Of a DNA stretch of 64,000 nucleotides, positions 8,470 to 17,381 are shown piece after piece (the first letter of the stretch is position 1; each line of letters opens with the position of its first letter). The translations under genes and the position numbers were made by a program. Origin of the DNA: JBFHIJ01 sp041596515 (lineage in GTDB: Bacteria > Bacteroidota > Ignavibacteria > Kapaibacteriales > UBA2268); NCBI GenBank assembly GCA_041596515.1, contig JBFHIJ010000011.1, forward strand, positions 28,056 to 92,055, given 5' to 3'. The notes beneath the pieces are model-generated. The model did not search any database, had not been told where the DNA came from, and was given only the letters and a program-made list of their open reading frames with translations.

Positions 8470-10434
8470 CTAAAGTTTTTTATAAAGTAGCCATCCACCA
8501 CTAAAAATAAAACAACTCATTAGAGCTATAATGCCCCATTCAGGCAAAGTAGGGACTACTCCAACATGTACTGCCTCAGAATAAAATGTTCCGTTAGCAG
8601 TAGTTATATATGCTCTTGTGTAGTACCCGGGGCCAATAGATAGATTTGTTGCGTTTAGTGTGTATGAAGTATTCCCACCTGAACCAACGGACTCAATACC
8701 TACATTTGAGGATAGAGTAGGAGTTTGAGAAGTGCTCCAAACAATACCTTTTGCAGTAACAGTAGTAGCAATTTGATTATCAATACTACAATCAAAGCTG
8801 TATTCTGTATCGCTTATCTTAACTACCTGATCGATAGCAATACTCAAATCCAAAGTAGTAAAGGATACTTCGTTTCCATAGCTCGTTCCGGCAGTATTTG
8901 TGGCATAAGCTCTTACGTAATATAGAGTACCGGCTTCAAGATTTGTTAGGGCAGAGGTAAATACTCCGTTGCCGGTTCCATCATCTGTATGTCCGGCTTC
9001 ATTGCTTGTAAGAGTAGGAGTTGCGGTTTTACTCCATACAATTCCTCTGACTGACACAGCCGCACCACCATTATCTGTAACCTCACCACCGGAGGTAGCA
9101 GTGCCTTCTGTAATGCTTGATACGGCAGTACTTGTTAGAGTAGGAGGAGAGACAGCAACACCGGTACCACTTATTGAAAATAAATATGGGTTTTCGTCAG
9201 TATCATCATTTGCAATAGAAACAGTTGCATTGCGAATTGCAGCAACACTAGGATCAAACTGGATAGTAAAAGTGCTCGTACCTCCATCAGCAGCTACCGG
9301 TGAACTTGGCTGAGCAGTAACTGAAAAGTCCGCAGCGTCTGCACCGCCTATGGTAACTTTCGGTGTACCTGATAGAGTCAAATCACCGTTTCCGGAATTA
9401 GTAATTGTAAAAGTACGACTAAGAGTACCACCTACTGTTGTTGTTGAGCCAAAATCAGTGTGGTCATCTACAGATGGAGTGGCATCATTATTTGCAATAG
9501 AAGAACCATTCCCGGTAATGTCTATTTCAGGAGAAACAGTACCAGTACCCTGTATATCGAAGTTGTAAGGATTTTCATCGCTGTCATCATTTGCTATGCT
9601 AACCGTTGCGGATTTGACACCTACTACGCTAGGGTCAAAAGTTACCTGAAATGTAGTAGTTCCGCTTAGAGCAGTTACCGGAGTAGTTGGCAGAGATGTT
9701 ACTGTAAAATCAGCTGCATTTGCACCGCTTATACTAACTAAAGGAGTACCTGTCAGAGCCAAATTTTTAGGTCCTGTATTTGCGATAGTAAAAGTGCGAA
9801 CCACAGTAGTTCCTGCAATATTTGCAGAGCCGAAATCTGTATGATCTGCTACGTCTGGACTGGCGTCTCCATCGGCAATAGAAACTGAATTACCCTGCAC
9901 ATCCATCTCAGGCACTACTGAAAAAGTGAAGTCATCTATTCGGAGGTTTGTGATACCAGCCCCAAGAATAAAATTTACTTCATCTATTAATTCCGTATTA
10001 TGTGAGACAGGGATTTCCCAATACTCATAATCATCAAGGTTACCGTTGAATAATTTAGTTAAATCACTACCTACTTGAGCTCCATTATTGTAAAACTTTA
10101 AAGTCACAGACCCAGTTAATTTATCAGGATCTCCTGGGTAAAGATATAGACTTTTTAAGTAAAACTTACCTACACTTATAGAAATACTCCCGATATTTCC
10201 AAATACAGGGAATACACGATCTGTACTAACCATAAACTGAGAATTACTATTGCCATCGAAAAAGGGATTAGAATTATAAATTTCAAGCCAGTTAGATAGA
10301 TTAAAATTATATCCGTTATTTGAAAAAGTTTGCGAAACATTATTTTCTCCTTCAAAATCTTCAGTTAACTCTTGTGCAATTCCGATGTCGATAAGAAAAA
10401 TACAAAGCATTAAATAAGTGACAAGTAGTTTCAT
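8470..10434 (-). CDS. secreted choice-of-anchor-D protein with IPTL-CTERM sorting tail
   Basis: Surface protein of about 654 residues. Signal peptide MKLLVTYLMLCIFLIDIGIAQ; the ATG at 10434 follows an AGGTG Shine-Dalgarno, so the GTG at 10443 is rejected. A beta-rich N-terminal domain (about 25-175) is followed by two choice-of-anchor-D immunoglobulin-like repeats. Both carry the DHTDFGS, RTFTIANTG and TFQVTFDPS/FTIQFDPS motifs, near residues 180-300 and 305-430. Two Fn3-like repeats follow (GIVWSKTATPTL and GIVWSTSQTPTL). The C-terminus is PTLPEWG, a hydrophobic helix and a basic end (YKKL), which is the IPTL-CTERM signal. That signal is thought to be processed by an exosortase-like enzyme, none of which is encoded here. 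Ligand and role are unknown. Confidence 0.85.
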   Translation of the reverse strand: MKLLVTYLMLCIFLIDIGIAQELTEDFEGENNVSQTFSNNGYNFNLSNWLEIYNSNPFFDGNSNSQFMVSTDRVFPVFGNIGSISISVGKFYLKSLYLYPGDPDKLTGSVTLKFYNNGAQVGSDLTKLFNGNLDDYEYWEIPVSHNTELIDEVNFILGAGITNLRIDDFTFSVVPEMDVQGNSVSIADGDASPDVADHTDFGSANIAGTTVVRTFTIANTGPKNLALTGTPLVSISGANAADFTVTSLPTTPVTALSGTTTFQVTFDPSVVGVKSATVSIANDDSDENPYNFDIQGTGTVSPEIDITGNGSSIANNDATPSVDDHTDFGSTTTVGGTLSRTFTITNSGNGDLTLSGTPKVTIGGADAADFSVTAQPSSPVAADGGTSTFTIQFDPSVAAIRNATVSIANDDTDENPYLFSISGTGVAVSPPTLTSTAVSSITEGTATSGGEVTDNGGAAVSVRGIVWSKTATPTLTSNEAGHTDDGTGNGVFTSALTNLEAGTLYYVRAYATNTAGTSYGNEVSFTTLDLSIAIDQVVKISDTEYSFDCSIDNQIATTVTAKGIVWSTSQTPTLSSNVGIESVGSGGNTSYTLNATNLSIGPGYYTRAYITTANGTFYSEAVHVGVVPTLPEWGIIALMSCFIFSGGWLLYKKL

Positions 10435-10764
10435 AATAAGCACCTGTGATTGTATAATAGTTAAAATACAATAATAGAAAAAATATTTAATTTTGCAAAC
10501 ATTATTTATTTAGGATGATAGTATCACAAAACTCTATACTAGAAATTCTATTGAAAGTACCTGCAATTAGATGCTAAAACAAGTAAAATATGGTATGTAT
10601 CTACGTTTTTATCCCTAGTAGTGATTGATAGGTAGAAATGAGTATTTTTAAGATGATTCAATGCTCTTATTATAAAAAAACAGCTTATTTCCACAGTTAT
10701 TTCCCCTCTATATGTCGCAAATTATCCTTAAATTTGAATAATAGAATTGAAAGGAGAGAAGAAT
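10435..10764. other. 330-base intergenic region between divergent genes
   Basis: Separates the minus-strand IPTL-CTERM gene from tmk, so it must hold two divergent promoters. It is AT-rich. I see no convincing hexamer pair, hairpin or small reading frame in it, only Shine-Dalgarno sites at each end (AGGTG before 10434 and GGAGAG before 10765). Confidence 0.5.
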
Positions 10765-11376
10765 ATGTTTATATCGTTTGAAGGCATCGACGGCTGTGGT
10801 AAGTCCACTCAGCTAAAAAATGTAGCTGATTATTTGACCGAACTTGGTATGAAAGTAATGACCATCCGGGAACCGGGTGGGAATCGCCTTTCTGAGTCTA
10901 TCAGAGAGATACTCCTTGATAAAACTTACAAACTGTCTCCGGTTACAGAACTTTTACTCTTTGAAGCTGCCAGAGCTCATTTAGTAGAAACTGTGATTAT
11001 ACCTGCTATACAAGATGGATTTATTGTATTGTCCGATCGTTTTTTTGACTCTACAACTGCCTATCAGGGTTTTGGACGTGGTTTGGATATGGATGATGTA
11101 ATTCATTGCAACGCGATTGCCACTGAAGGACTCAAACCGGATATAACATTTTACTTAGATGTGTCATTAGAAGTCGCAGCGAAGCGATCAGGTTTTCGTG
11201 AGAAAGATAGGATAGAGCTTGCAGGTAATTCATTTTATGAAAGAGTCCGTATCGGCTTTCAGGAACTTGCTAAAATGGAACCTCAAAGAATAATTCAGAT
11301 TGATGCAACTCACTCACGCGAAGAAACATTCGGCACAATAATAAAAATCCTAAAAGAAAAGAGTATTTTGTCTTAG
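10765..11376 (+). CDS. tmk: thymidylate kinase
   Basis: Phosphorylates dTMP to dTDP in the cytoplasm for DNA precursor supply; 203 residues, normal for the family. The P-loop GIDGCGKS is at residues 7-14, the REPGG dTMP-binding motif at 35-39, and the DRFFDSTTAYQG stretch with catalytic Asp-Arg at 91-92. The LID region follows (RSGFREKDRIE). A longer frame starts at a TTG (10747), but the ATG at 10765 is preceded by GGAGAG and gives the conserved MFISFEGIDG start. The next gene is 116 bases away, so it is probably transcribed alone or loosely with it. Confidence 0.97.
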   Translation: MFISFEGIDGCGKSTQLKNVADYLTELGMKVMTIREPGGNRLSESIREILLDKTYKLSPVTELLLFEAARAHLVETVIIPAIQDGFIVLSDRFFDSTTAYQGFGRGLDMDDVIHCNAIATEGLKPDITFYLDVSLEVAAKRSGFREKDRIELAGNSFYERVRIGFQELAKMEPQRIIQIDATHSREETFGTIIKILKEKSILS

Positions 11377-11492
11377 TGGAATATTTTGATTTCAGAGCTT
11401 ACATTTTTACAAATATAACTCCTCACTTATTCGTCTCAGATTTCTTGATTGAAACTATTGTTGATTAGTACAATTGTTATGACGAGGATAAG

Positions 11493-12392
11493 ATGATAAA
11501 TAAACTGATTACCGCGGTACTGCCTTTGATGCCAAAATCTTTGGTGCACATATTTGCTAAAAAGTATATTGCAGGCGAACAGTTAACGGATGCTATTAAC
11601 ACGACCAGAAACTTTGAGACTTTGGGTGGCAAGACCACTATCGACGTTTTGGGCGAATTTGTGACTAATAAAGATGCAGCGAATCACGAAAAAGATATGT
11701 GCTTAAATGTGATAGATGCGATAGACAAGCACAAACTCCCTACTTATCTTTCCATTAAGCCTACTTCAGTTGGGCTAGGTATAGATTATAATTTTGGATT
11801 TGAGAATATAAAAGAGCTTGTGACTAAAGCTAAATCATTAGGAGTTTTTGTTAGGCTTGATATGGAAAACTCACCATACACAGATGATACTTTAAAAGCA
11901 TATAAGCAACTTAGAGGTGACGGGTTTGATAATGTAGGATTTGTTATTCAGGCTTATATGAAACGCTCCTACGATGATTTAAATAGCCTTAAAGACTACA
12001 AGCCAAACGTTAGGCTTTGCAAAGGTATATATAACGAATCCCCTGAAATAGCATATAAAGATTTCCATGAAATCAGAGAGAATTACAAAAAATTATTTCA
12101 TTTTATGACAGATAATGATTTCTTTATCGGCATTGCAACTCACGACGAATATTTAATTGATTTTGCTGAGGCTGAAATCAAAAAACGTGGAATGACAGAA
12201 CAAAATTATGAATTCCAAATGCTTCTTGGCGTAAAAGAGAATAGAAGAAATGAGTTGCTTACTAATGGTCATAATGTTAGAATTTACGTTCCGTTTGGAG
12301 AAGATTGGTATGGATATTCAATCAGAAGACTCAAAGAAAATCCGAAAATGGCAGGGCATATCGCCAAATCTATTTTCACATTCAATGGTTAA
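11493..12392 (+). CDS. proline dehydrogenase
   Basis: FAD-dependent oxidation of proline to pyrroline-5-carboxylate; 299 residues, the size of monofunctional PRODH enzymes. It has a TIM-barrel with SIKPTSVG at the first strand, RLDMENSPYTDDTL, VGFVIQAYMKRS, RLCKGIYNES and IATHDEYLID. The C-terminal signature YVPFGEDWYGYSIRRLKENP carries the substrate-carboxylate-binding arginines (RRLKE). The partner P5C dehydrogenase is not in this window. The stop codon overlaps the start of the next gene by 8 bases, so the two are translationally coupled although they do not share an obvious pathway. Confidence 0.93.
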   Translation: MINKLITAVLPLMPKSLVHIFAKKYIAGEQLTDAINTTRNFETLGGKTTIDVLGEFVTNKDAANHEKDMCLNVIDAIDKHKLPTYLSIKPTSVGLGIDYNFGFENIKELVTKAKSLGVFVRLDMENSPYTDDTLKAYKQLRGDGFDNVGFVIQAYMKRSYDDLNSLKDYKPNVRLCKGIYNESPEIAYKDFHEIRENYKKLFHFMTDNDFFIGIATHDEYLIDFAEAEIKKRGMTEQNYEFQMLLGVKENRRNELLTNGHNVRIYVPFGEDWYGYSIRRLKENPKMAGHIAKSIFTFNG

Positions 12393-13320
12393 GCTATTAC
12401 TTACTTTGCTGACTCTTTCTATAGTGGTGGCATGTCAGCGACCTGACCAGCCACCTACAGATAAGCCTATAGATGCTAAAGCAGGTGAAGAAGTAATAGA
12501 GAAGGAAGTAGCTTTTGATGATGATGACATTTGTGTAGCTACGTTTAATATTGCTTGGCTGGGCGACGGCAAAAGTGATAGAATAGATAGGATAGAAGAA
12601 GATTACAAAAATGTAGCAGATGTTATTTCTCAAATAGAGGCGGATGTTATAGCACTGCAGGAGATCGAAAATGATGCTGCTATCAAGCGAGTATTAAAGT
12701 ATCTACCGCAATATGATTATTTTATAGATAACAATGCGGGTGCACAAAATGTAGGACTTATTTACAATAGAGAACTTGAAGTAGAAATATTAGATGTGTA
12801 CGAACCTGTAACAACCGGCAATAAAAGACTTCGTCCCGGACTGTGGGCGAGGATTAAAAAAGGAAATTTCGATTTTTATGCTATGGTTGTACATTTTAAA
12901 TCAACTTCAAGATATGACAAAGGTGAAGAAGGTAAAAAGCGTAGTAGAGGCATAAGACGTAAACAAGCAGAGGTAATAAACCACTGGGCGGACTCACTGC
13001 TTCATAATGGAAGTGAGCAAGACATTATTATATTAGGTGACTTTAACGACTCACCTGTTAAAAAAAGATATAATACTTTAAACAAGATAAATTCTAAAAA
13101 TTTAGAATTTGTTACTGCAGATTTATATAGTTGTAAATTTGAGAAGTTAAAAGGAATAGATCATTTATTGGTTTCGACTAGTGCAAAAGAAAGACTTTTA
13201 GCAAAATCTATTGGAGTTTATAATCTACATAAAGCTTATAAAAAAAATATAGCAAAAAATATTTCTGACCATTGCCCCGTATTTGCAAGGTTTGACATAA
13301 AAAAAACAGATAATGATTGA
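12385..13320 (+). CDS. endonuclease/exonuclease/phosphatase-family lipoprotein
   Basis: Predicted lipoprotein of 311 residues with a metal-dependent EEP (DNase I-like) fold. Signal peptide MVKLLLTLLTLSIVVAC has the lipobox cysteine at 17 and an acidic, Pro-rich linker after it. EEP motifs appear in order: VATFNIAWLG, DVIALQEIEND (metal-binding Glu), YAMVVHFKS, ILGDFNDSPV (catalytic Asp/Asn) and the C-terminal SDHCPVFARF. The open frame reaches back to 12250, but that part lies inside the proline dehydrogenase gene. The ATG at 12385 gives a perfect signal peptide. Likely an envelope-anchored nuclease or phosphodiesterase; the substrate is not evident. Confidence 0.88.
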   Translation: MVKLLLTLLTLSIVVACQRPDQPPTDKPIDAKAGEEVIEKEVAFDDDDICVATFNIAWLGDGKSDRIDRIEEDYKNVADVISQIEADVIALQEIENDAAIKRVLKYLPQYDYFIDNNAGAQNVGLIYNRELEVEILDVYEPVTTGNKRLRPGLWARIKKGNFDFYAMVVHFKSTSRYDKGEEGKKRSRGIRRKQAEVINHWADSLLHNGSEQDIIILGDFNDSPVKKRYNTLNKINSKNLEFVTADLYSCKFEKLKGIDHLLVSTSAKERLLAKSIGVYNLHKAYKKNIAKNISDHCPVFARFDIKKTDND

Positions 13321-13402
13321 TAATTGGAAAATATTTGCTTTATATATTCTATTTTTTTGTTAATTTCACAGTATTGGATTTCGTAGAAAAAGAAGGTTAC
13401 TC

Positions 13403-13771
13403 ATGAAAGGTAAAGGTAGAATCATAAAAGAAGTAAAAGAGAACTATGTACTCTTAAAACTTGAAGGTTCTTTTAATAGTTACGAGCATGATGAAGAGAT
13501 TAGAGAGATGTTTAGAGAAGTGGCAAAAGGTCAACCTGCTAATGTTATTGTTGATTTTAAAGAAGTATTTTACTTCAACTCTACTGCCATTAGAGGACTA
13601 CTCTCAGGAAATGCTTTTGTAAACAGAGCGGAAGGTAGGATTATCTTTTGCAATCTGAGTGATTACATAGCAAATATATTTAAAATTACGAACCTGCATC
13701 TTACGTTTAAAATATTAGATTCGGTTGAGGATGCAGAAGAAGAACTGAAAAATCCATCAGATGATTTATAA
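13403..13771 (+). CDS. STAS-domain protein (anti-sigma factor antagonist-like)
   Basis: Single STAS domain of 122 residues, as in SpoIIAA/RsbV-type switch proteins. The core shows a first strand (NYVLLKLEGSFNS), ANVIVDFKEVFYFNSTAIRGLLSG and the closing strand GRIIFCNLSD. At the phosphorylation loop the usual D-S-S/T-G reads N-S-T-A, so the phosphorylatable serine is kept but the preceding Asp is Asn. No cognate anti-sigma kinase or phosphatase is adjacent. It may act in a partner-switching pathway encoded elsewhere. Its gene is followed directly by a terminator. Confidence 0.85.
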   Translation: MKGKGRIIKEVKENYVLLKLEGSFNSYEHDEEIREMFREVAKGQPANVIVDFKEVFYFNSTAIRGLLSGNAFVNRAEGRIIFCNLSDYIANIFKITNLHLTFKILDSVEDAEEELKNPSDDL

Positions 13772-13774
13772 TAT

Positions 13775-13802
13775 AAAAAGCCGCCTCTAAGGTGGCTTTT
13801 TT
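13775..13802 (+). terminator. rho-independent terminator after the STAS gene
   Basis: Stem GCCGCC / GGTGGC with one G-T pair and a 5-base loop, followed by six T residues and preceded by A residues. It is located just after the STAS stop codon. Confidence 0.85.
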
Positions 13803-13817
13803 GGTAAATCCCCTTAA

Positions 13818-13855
13818 CCCCCTTTATCAAGGGGGCTTAGAGAGAAATATTGTAT
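13818..13855. repeat. intergenic palindromic repeat, copy 1
   Basis: A C5/G5 hairpin (CCCCCTTTATCAAGGGGG) followed by a 20-base tail. The same 38 bases recur with one substitution at 13919-13956. Such C5...G5 elements are common scattered intergenic repeats; no coding content. Confidence 0.8.
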
Positions 13856-13918
13856 AATATAGTTGCTGTCATATTTATCTGTGAGTCTTGGAGCATTAAA
13901 TTATTCAAATCCTCCAAA

Positions 13919-13956
13919 CCCCCTTTGTCAAGGGGGCTTAGAGAGAAATATTGTAT
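13919..13956. repeat. intergenic palindromic repeat, copy 2
   Basis: Direct repeat of 13818-13855 with one difference (G for A in the hairpin loop), 101 bases downstream in the same orientation. The bases flanking the two copies differ, so the repeated unit is at least these 38 bases. Confidence 0.8.
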
Positions 13957-14014
13957 TATGTTTTATCGTGAAATGATAATATAGTCGGAATGATAAATGT
14001 AGCTGATATGATAT

Positions 14015-14578
14015 TTATTGTGGTTTGCCGTCAGGATTAATCATTGGATAATCCGGCACTACTGCACCTTTTTTAATTCTTTTTAGTTTATTTTTGCCTA
14101 AGGTTTTGCGTAATGTAGATAGTCTTTCATAAAAGAGGATTCCATTCAAATGGTCAATTTCATGTTGCATACATCTGGCAAGAAATCCGTCGACCTCAAC
14201 CACTGTTTCTTTCATGTCTAAATCGAAATATTTAACTTTTATTGTCGCAGGACGTACGACTTTTTCAAAATATTCAGGAATGCTTAAACAACCTTCGTAA
14301 TCATCACTAGTTTCTTCAGATGAATCAATGATTTCAGGGTTTATCATGGTAATTTGTTCGCTCAGCACTTCTTCATCACCTACTCCTAAATCAATGACTA
14401 CAATCGCTCTTTTGTCTCCAACCTGATTTGCTGCAAGCCCGACACCATTGCTAATGTTGTATAGCGTTTCGTACATATCATCTACCAATTGCCTGACCGA
14501 ATCGTCAATAACTTCAACTTTCGAAGCTTTATTTTTGAGCACAGGATGGAAGCTATTGTATATTGGTAATACTGCCAT
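14015..14578 (-). CDS. def: peptide deformylase
   Basis: Removes the N-formyl group from nascent proteins; 187 residues. The three family motifs are intact: GVGLAANQ (45-52), EGCLS with metal-ligand Cys97, and QHEIDH with metal ligands His139 and His143 and catalytic Glu140. The C-terminal KRIKKGAVVPDYP tail is unremarkable. It is divergent from murD with about 185 bases between the starts, so the intergenic region should contain both promoters. Confidence 0.97.
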   Translation of the reverse strand: MAVLPIYNSFHPVLKNKASKVEVIDDSVRQLVDDMYETLYNISNGVGLAANQVGDKRAIVVIDLGVGDEEVLSEQITMINPEIIDSSEETSDDYEGCLSIPEYFEKVVRPATIKVKYFDLDMKETVVEVDGFLARCMQHEIDHLNGILFYERLSTLRKTLGKNKLKRIKKGAVVPDYPMINPDGKPQ

Positions 14579-14762
14579 AATTATCTATAATTTGTTTCAC
14601 AAGTACCTTTTAGAAAACGGACTGATTTAGTCTTTATTTCAAATATAAAGTTTTCCACGTAAGCATAAAAATTAAATAAAATTACTGAATTATATGTAAA
14701 TTTGCTACTCAAAGCAGCATAAAGTCAATTTAAGAAATTTTTGTATAAGAGTAACTATTGTT

Positions 14763-16097
14763 ATGAAGATTTCTATCATAGGAGCCGGAAGAAGCGGTCT
14801 TGCAGCAGCAAAACTAGCTCACTCCAAAGGGTACGATGTATTCGTATCTGAAAGTAAAACTAAAGAACACTACACAGAAGCTGCCAATGAGTTTGATGAT
14901 TTAGGTATCGATTACGAATTTGGCACTAATACTCAGGAAAAAATACTAAATGCTGACAGGTTAATCCTTTCACCGGGGGTGCCTCCGACTGTAGATTTTA
15001 TTATCGAAGCGGAGAAAAAGGGGATGGATATAATAAGCGAACTGGAATTTGCCTGGGAATTTACAAATCAGAAAATAATTGCTATAACTGGTACCAATGG
15101 CAAAACAACAACTACCGCTCTGACCGGGCATATCTTTAAGTCTGCCGGAGTAGATGTACATATTTGTGGCAATATTGGTACTCCACTTTCGAGTGCAATC
15201 CCTAATCTAAAAAAAGATTCGGTTATAGTGCTTGAACTTAGCAGTTATCAGTTAGACAGAACCAAAAAATTTCGTCCTGATGTAGCTGTTATTTTAAATC
15301 TAACGCCTGATCATCTAAGTTATCATGGTAACTTGGAGAACTATAGAAAGGCAAAATACAAAATAACAGCAAATCAAACAGATGAGGATTATCTAATAAT
15401 AAATGGCGATGACGACGCACTTATTGCATCTGAAATTAACACAAAAGCCAACTTATTATTCTTTTCAGTGTCGCCTTTAAATCGGGGGATTTATTTGCAA
15501 GACGACACTATAAAATATCAAATCTCAAAGCAGCATAAAACGGAGGAGCTAATGACAGTTGGAAAACTATCTTTACCGGGTATTCACAATACATATAATT
15601 CTATGGCGGCAGCCTTAGCTGCACGCGTTTTAGAAATTAGAAATGAAAATATCAGAGATAGCTTGATGAGTTTTCAAGGTGTGGAGCACAGATTGGAATT
15701 TGTGAAAAGTGTTATGGGAGTTGATTATATCAATGACTCTAAAGCTACCAACATCAATGCTACATGGTATGCTCTTTCTAGTTATGACAAACCAATAATC
15801 TGGATTGCCGGAGGTAGAGGTGATAATAACGACTACTCACAACTTGATTCGCTTGTTGATAAAAATGTCAAATGCATAATTGCTATAGGTGAAGAAGCGG
15901 ATGCTGTGTTTAATCATTTCTGCTTAAAGACTAAAGTCGATAGAGCAAGCAGTCTCGAAGAAGCTGTGAAAATGGCTTCGGAATTAGCTGATTATGGGGA
16001 GATTGTTTTGTTTACGCCTGCGTGTAAATCTTTTGATATGTTTGCTAATTTTGAGCATCGTGGCCAGATTTTTAAATCTGCTGTTTGTTCTTTATAG
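14763..16097 (+). CDS. murD: UDP-N-acetylmuramoyl-L-alanine--D-glutamate ligase
   Basis: Adds D-glutamate to UDP-MurNAc-L-Ala in the cytoplasmic phase of peptidoglycan synthesis; 444 residues. N-terminal Rossmann-like motif ISIIGAGRSGLAAAKLA, ATP-binding GTNGKTTT at 110-117, and LELSSYQLD, followed by LNLTPDHLSYH. The Mur ligase C-terminal domain follows, with GVEHRLEFVKSVMGVDYINDSKATN and a GGRGDNND loop. It is followed 160 bases later by an FtsW/RodA gene, a remnant of the dcw cluster order in which mraY and murG are not adjacent. The glutamate racemase that supplies D-Glu lies at 53109-53936. Confidence 0.97.
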   Translation: MKISIIGAGRSGLAAAKLAHSKGYDVFVSESKTKEHYTEAANEFDDLGIDYEFGTNTQEKILNADRLILSPGVPPTVDFIIEAEKKGMDIISELEFAWEFTNQKIIAITGTNGKTTTTALTGHIFKSAGVDVHICGNIGTPLSSAIPNLKKDSVIVLELSSYQLDRTKKFRPDVAVILNLTPDHLSYHGNLENYRKAKYKITANQTDEDYLIINGDDDALIASEINTKANLLFFSVSPLNRGIYLQDDTIKYQISKQHKTEELMTVGKLSLPGIHNTYNSMAAALAARVLEIRNENIRDSLMSFQGVEHRLEFVKSVMGVDYINDSKATNINATWYALSSYDKPIIWIAGGRGDNNDYSQLDSLVDKNVKCIIAIGEEADAVFNHFCLKTKVDRASSLEEAVKMASELADYGEIVLFTPACKSFDMFANFEHRGQIFKSAVCSL

Positions 16098-16256
16098 GTT
16101 TAGAAACTAAATTTAATTTGGTACTAAATTAGCAATTTTACATATTAACATTTGCACAGAGTCGCTCGGTGCATGTTATTAACAATAAAATGACTATACT
16201 TATAGAGATATAATATTACTTATATATCCTGTTAATTCCTTAGGGGGGAAGAATAG

Positions 16257-17378
16257 ATGGATAATTTGCAAAATAAAGGACATATCGACTGGTTTGTCCT
16301 TTTGCCTATTGCTGCATTGATGCTTTTCAGTAGCTCATTTGTATATTCTGCAAGTGCAGTAAAGTCTGCAATAGATTTTGGGGCATCCGATACGTTGCTA
16401 TGGAAACATATATTACGTATAGGTTTAGGTATATTTTTCATGATTAGCTTCGCTAAAATAGATTATCATATTTGGGAAAAATTAGCAAAACCAATAATCT
16501 ATATTGCTATAGTGTTACTGGTGTGGGTTCTTATAGGTGGTAAAACATATAATGGAGCTACCAGATGGCTTGATTTTGGTTTGTTTAACATACAACCTTC
16601 CGAGTTTGCAAAATTTGCTTTAGTAATAAATCTTGCTGCACTCTTAAAATTTAAACAGCCTGTTATAAAAGACTTGGAAAAAGGATTCTTTCCTTTACTA
16701 TTTTGGGTCGTAGCGGTTTGTGGATTAATCGCGTTCCAACCTAACTTCTCGACCATGATGGTAATATTTATTATCTCATTTATGATGCTGTTTATTGGAA
16801 ATACTAATATTTTGCATATTTTGAGTACTGGGACAATCGGACTGATTTTAGCTACATTTTATGCAATATCAGCGGATTATCGTATGCAGAGAATATTATC
16901 TTTCTTTGGGATGAATGATGTATCTGCTGCTTCACAAAATGAGAATTACCAACTTGATCAGGCTTTGATTGCTCTCGGAAATGGCGGACTTACAGGTTTA
17001 GGTCCAGGTCAAAACAGACAAAGCAACTTCCTCCCGGAACCCTATGGTGATTTTATATTCTCAATTATAGGAGAAGAATATGGGTTTATCGGGTTGTTAA
17101 TTATTTTATTAGTGTTTGTCTGGATATTTTGGAGAGGTTTCAAAATTGCTAAAAATGCGCCTGATGATTTTGGTTATTTTTTAGCAGCAGGTATTGTGCT
17201 AACTTTTGGTGTATATGTTTTTGTGAATGCCGGGGTAAACACAGGTTTGCTACCAACAACGGGCGTTCCAATGCCATTTCTCAGTTATGGTGGTACGGCA
17301 GTACTTTTCAATGCCGCTGCAATAGGAATTTTGCTAAACGTCTCTGCTCAATCAAATGTTTATCTTAAAAAGAAGTAA
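16257..17378 (+). CDS. ftsW: FtsW/RodA/SpoVE-family peptidoglycan glycosyltransferase, probably FtsW
   Basis: SEDS-family polytopic membrane protein of 373 residues with about ten membrane segments. Family motifs seen: GGKTYNGATRWLDFGLFNIQPSEFAKFALV, the ENYQLDQALIALGNGGLTGLGPGQNRQSNFLPEPYGDFIFSIIGEEYGFIG loop and the C-terminal PTTGVPMPFLSYGGTAVL signature. It polymerises lipid II with a partner class B PBP. Proximity to murD favours the division enzyme FtsW over RodA, but sequence alone does not settle this. The gene has AGGGGGG-type Shine-Dalgarno bases upstream of the ATG at 16257. Two PH-domain genes follow immediately. Confidence 0.88.
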   Translation: MDNLQNKGHIDWFVLLPIAALMLFSSSFVYSASAVKSAIDFGASDTLLWKHILRIGLGIFFMISFAKIDYHIWEKLAKPIIYIAIVLLVWVLIGGKTYNGATRWLDFGLFNIQPSEFAKFALVINLAALLKFKQPVIKDLEKGFFPLLFWVVAVCGLIAFQPNFSTMMVIFIISFMMLFIGNTNILHILSTGTIGLILATFYAISADYRMQRILSFFGMNDVSAASQNENYQLDQALIALGNGGLTGLGPGQNRQSNFLPEPYGDFIFSIIGEEYGFIGLLIILLVFVWIFWRGFKIAKNAPDDFGYFLAAGIVLTFGVYVFVNAGVNTGLLPTTGVPMPFLSYGGTAVLFNAAAIGILLNVSAQSNVYLKKK

Positions 17379-17381
17379 AAT

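Noticed and set aside
8725..9669. Plus-strand open frames (Val/Pro/Ser-rich) across the IPTL-CTERM gene
   Set aside because: Composition simply mirrors the antisense of Thr/Asp/Gly-rich repeats; the minus-strand frame has a complete domain order.
12250..12384. 5' extension of the nuclease/phosphatase lipoprotein frame
   Set aside because: It lies inside the proline dehydrogenase gene in another frame, and the ATG at 12385 starts a perfect lipoprotein signal.
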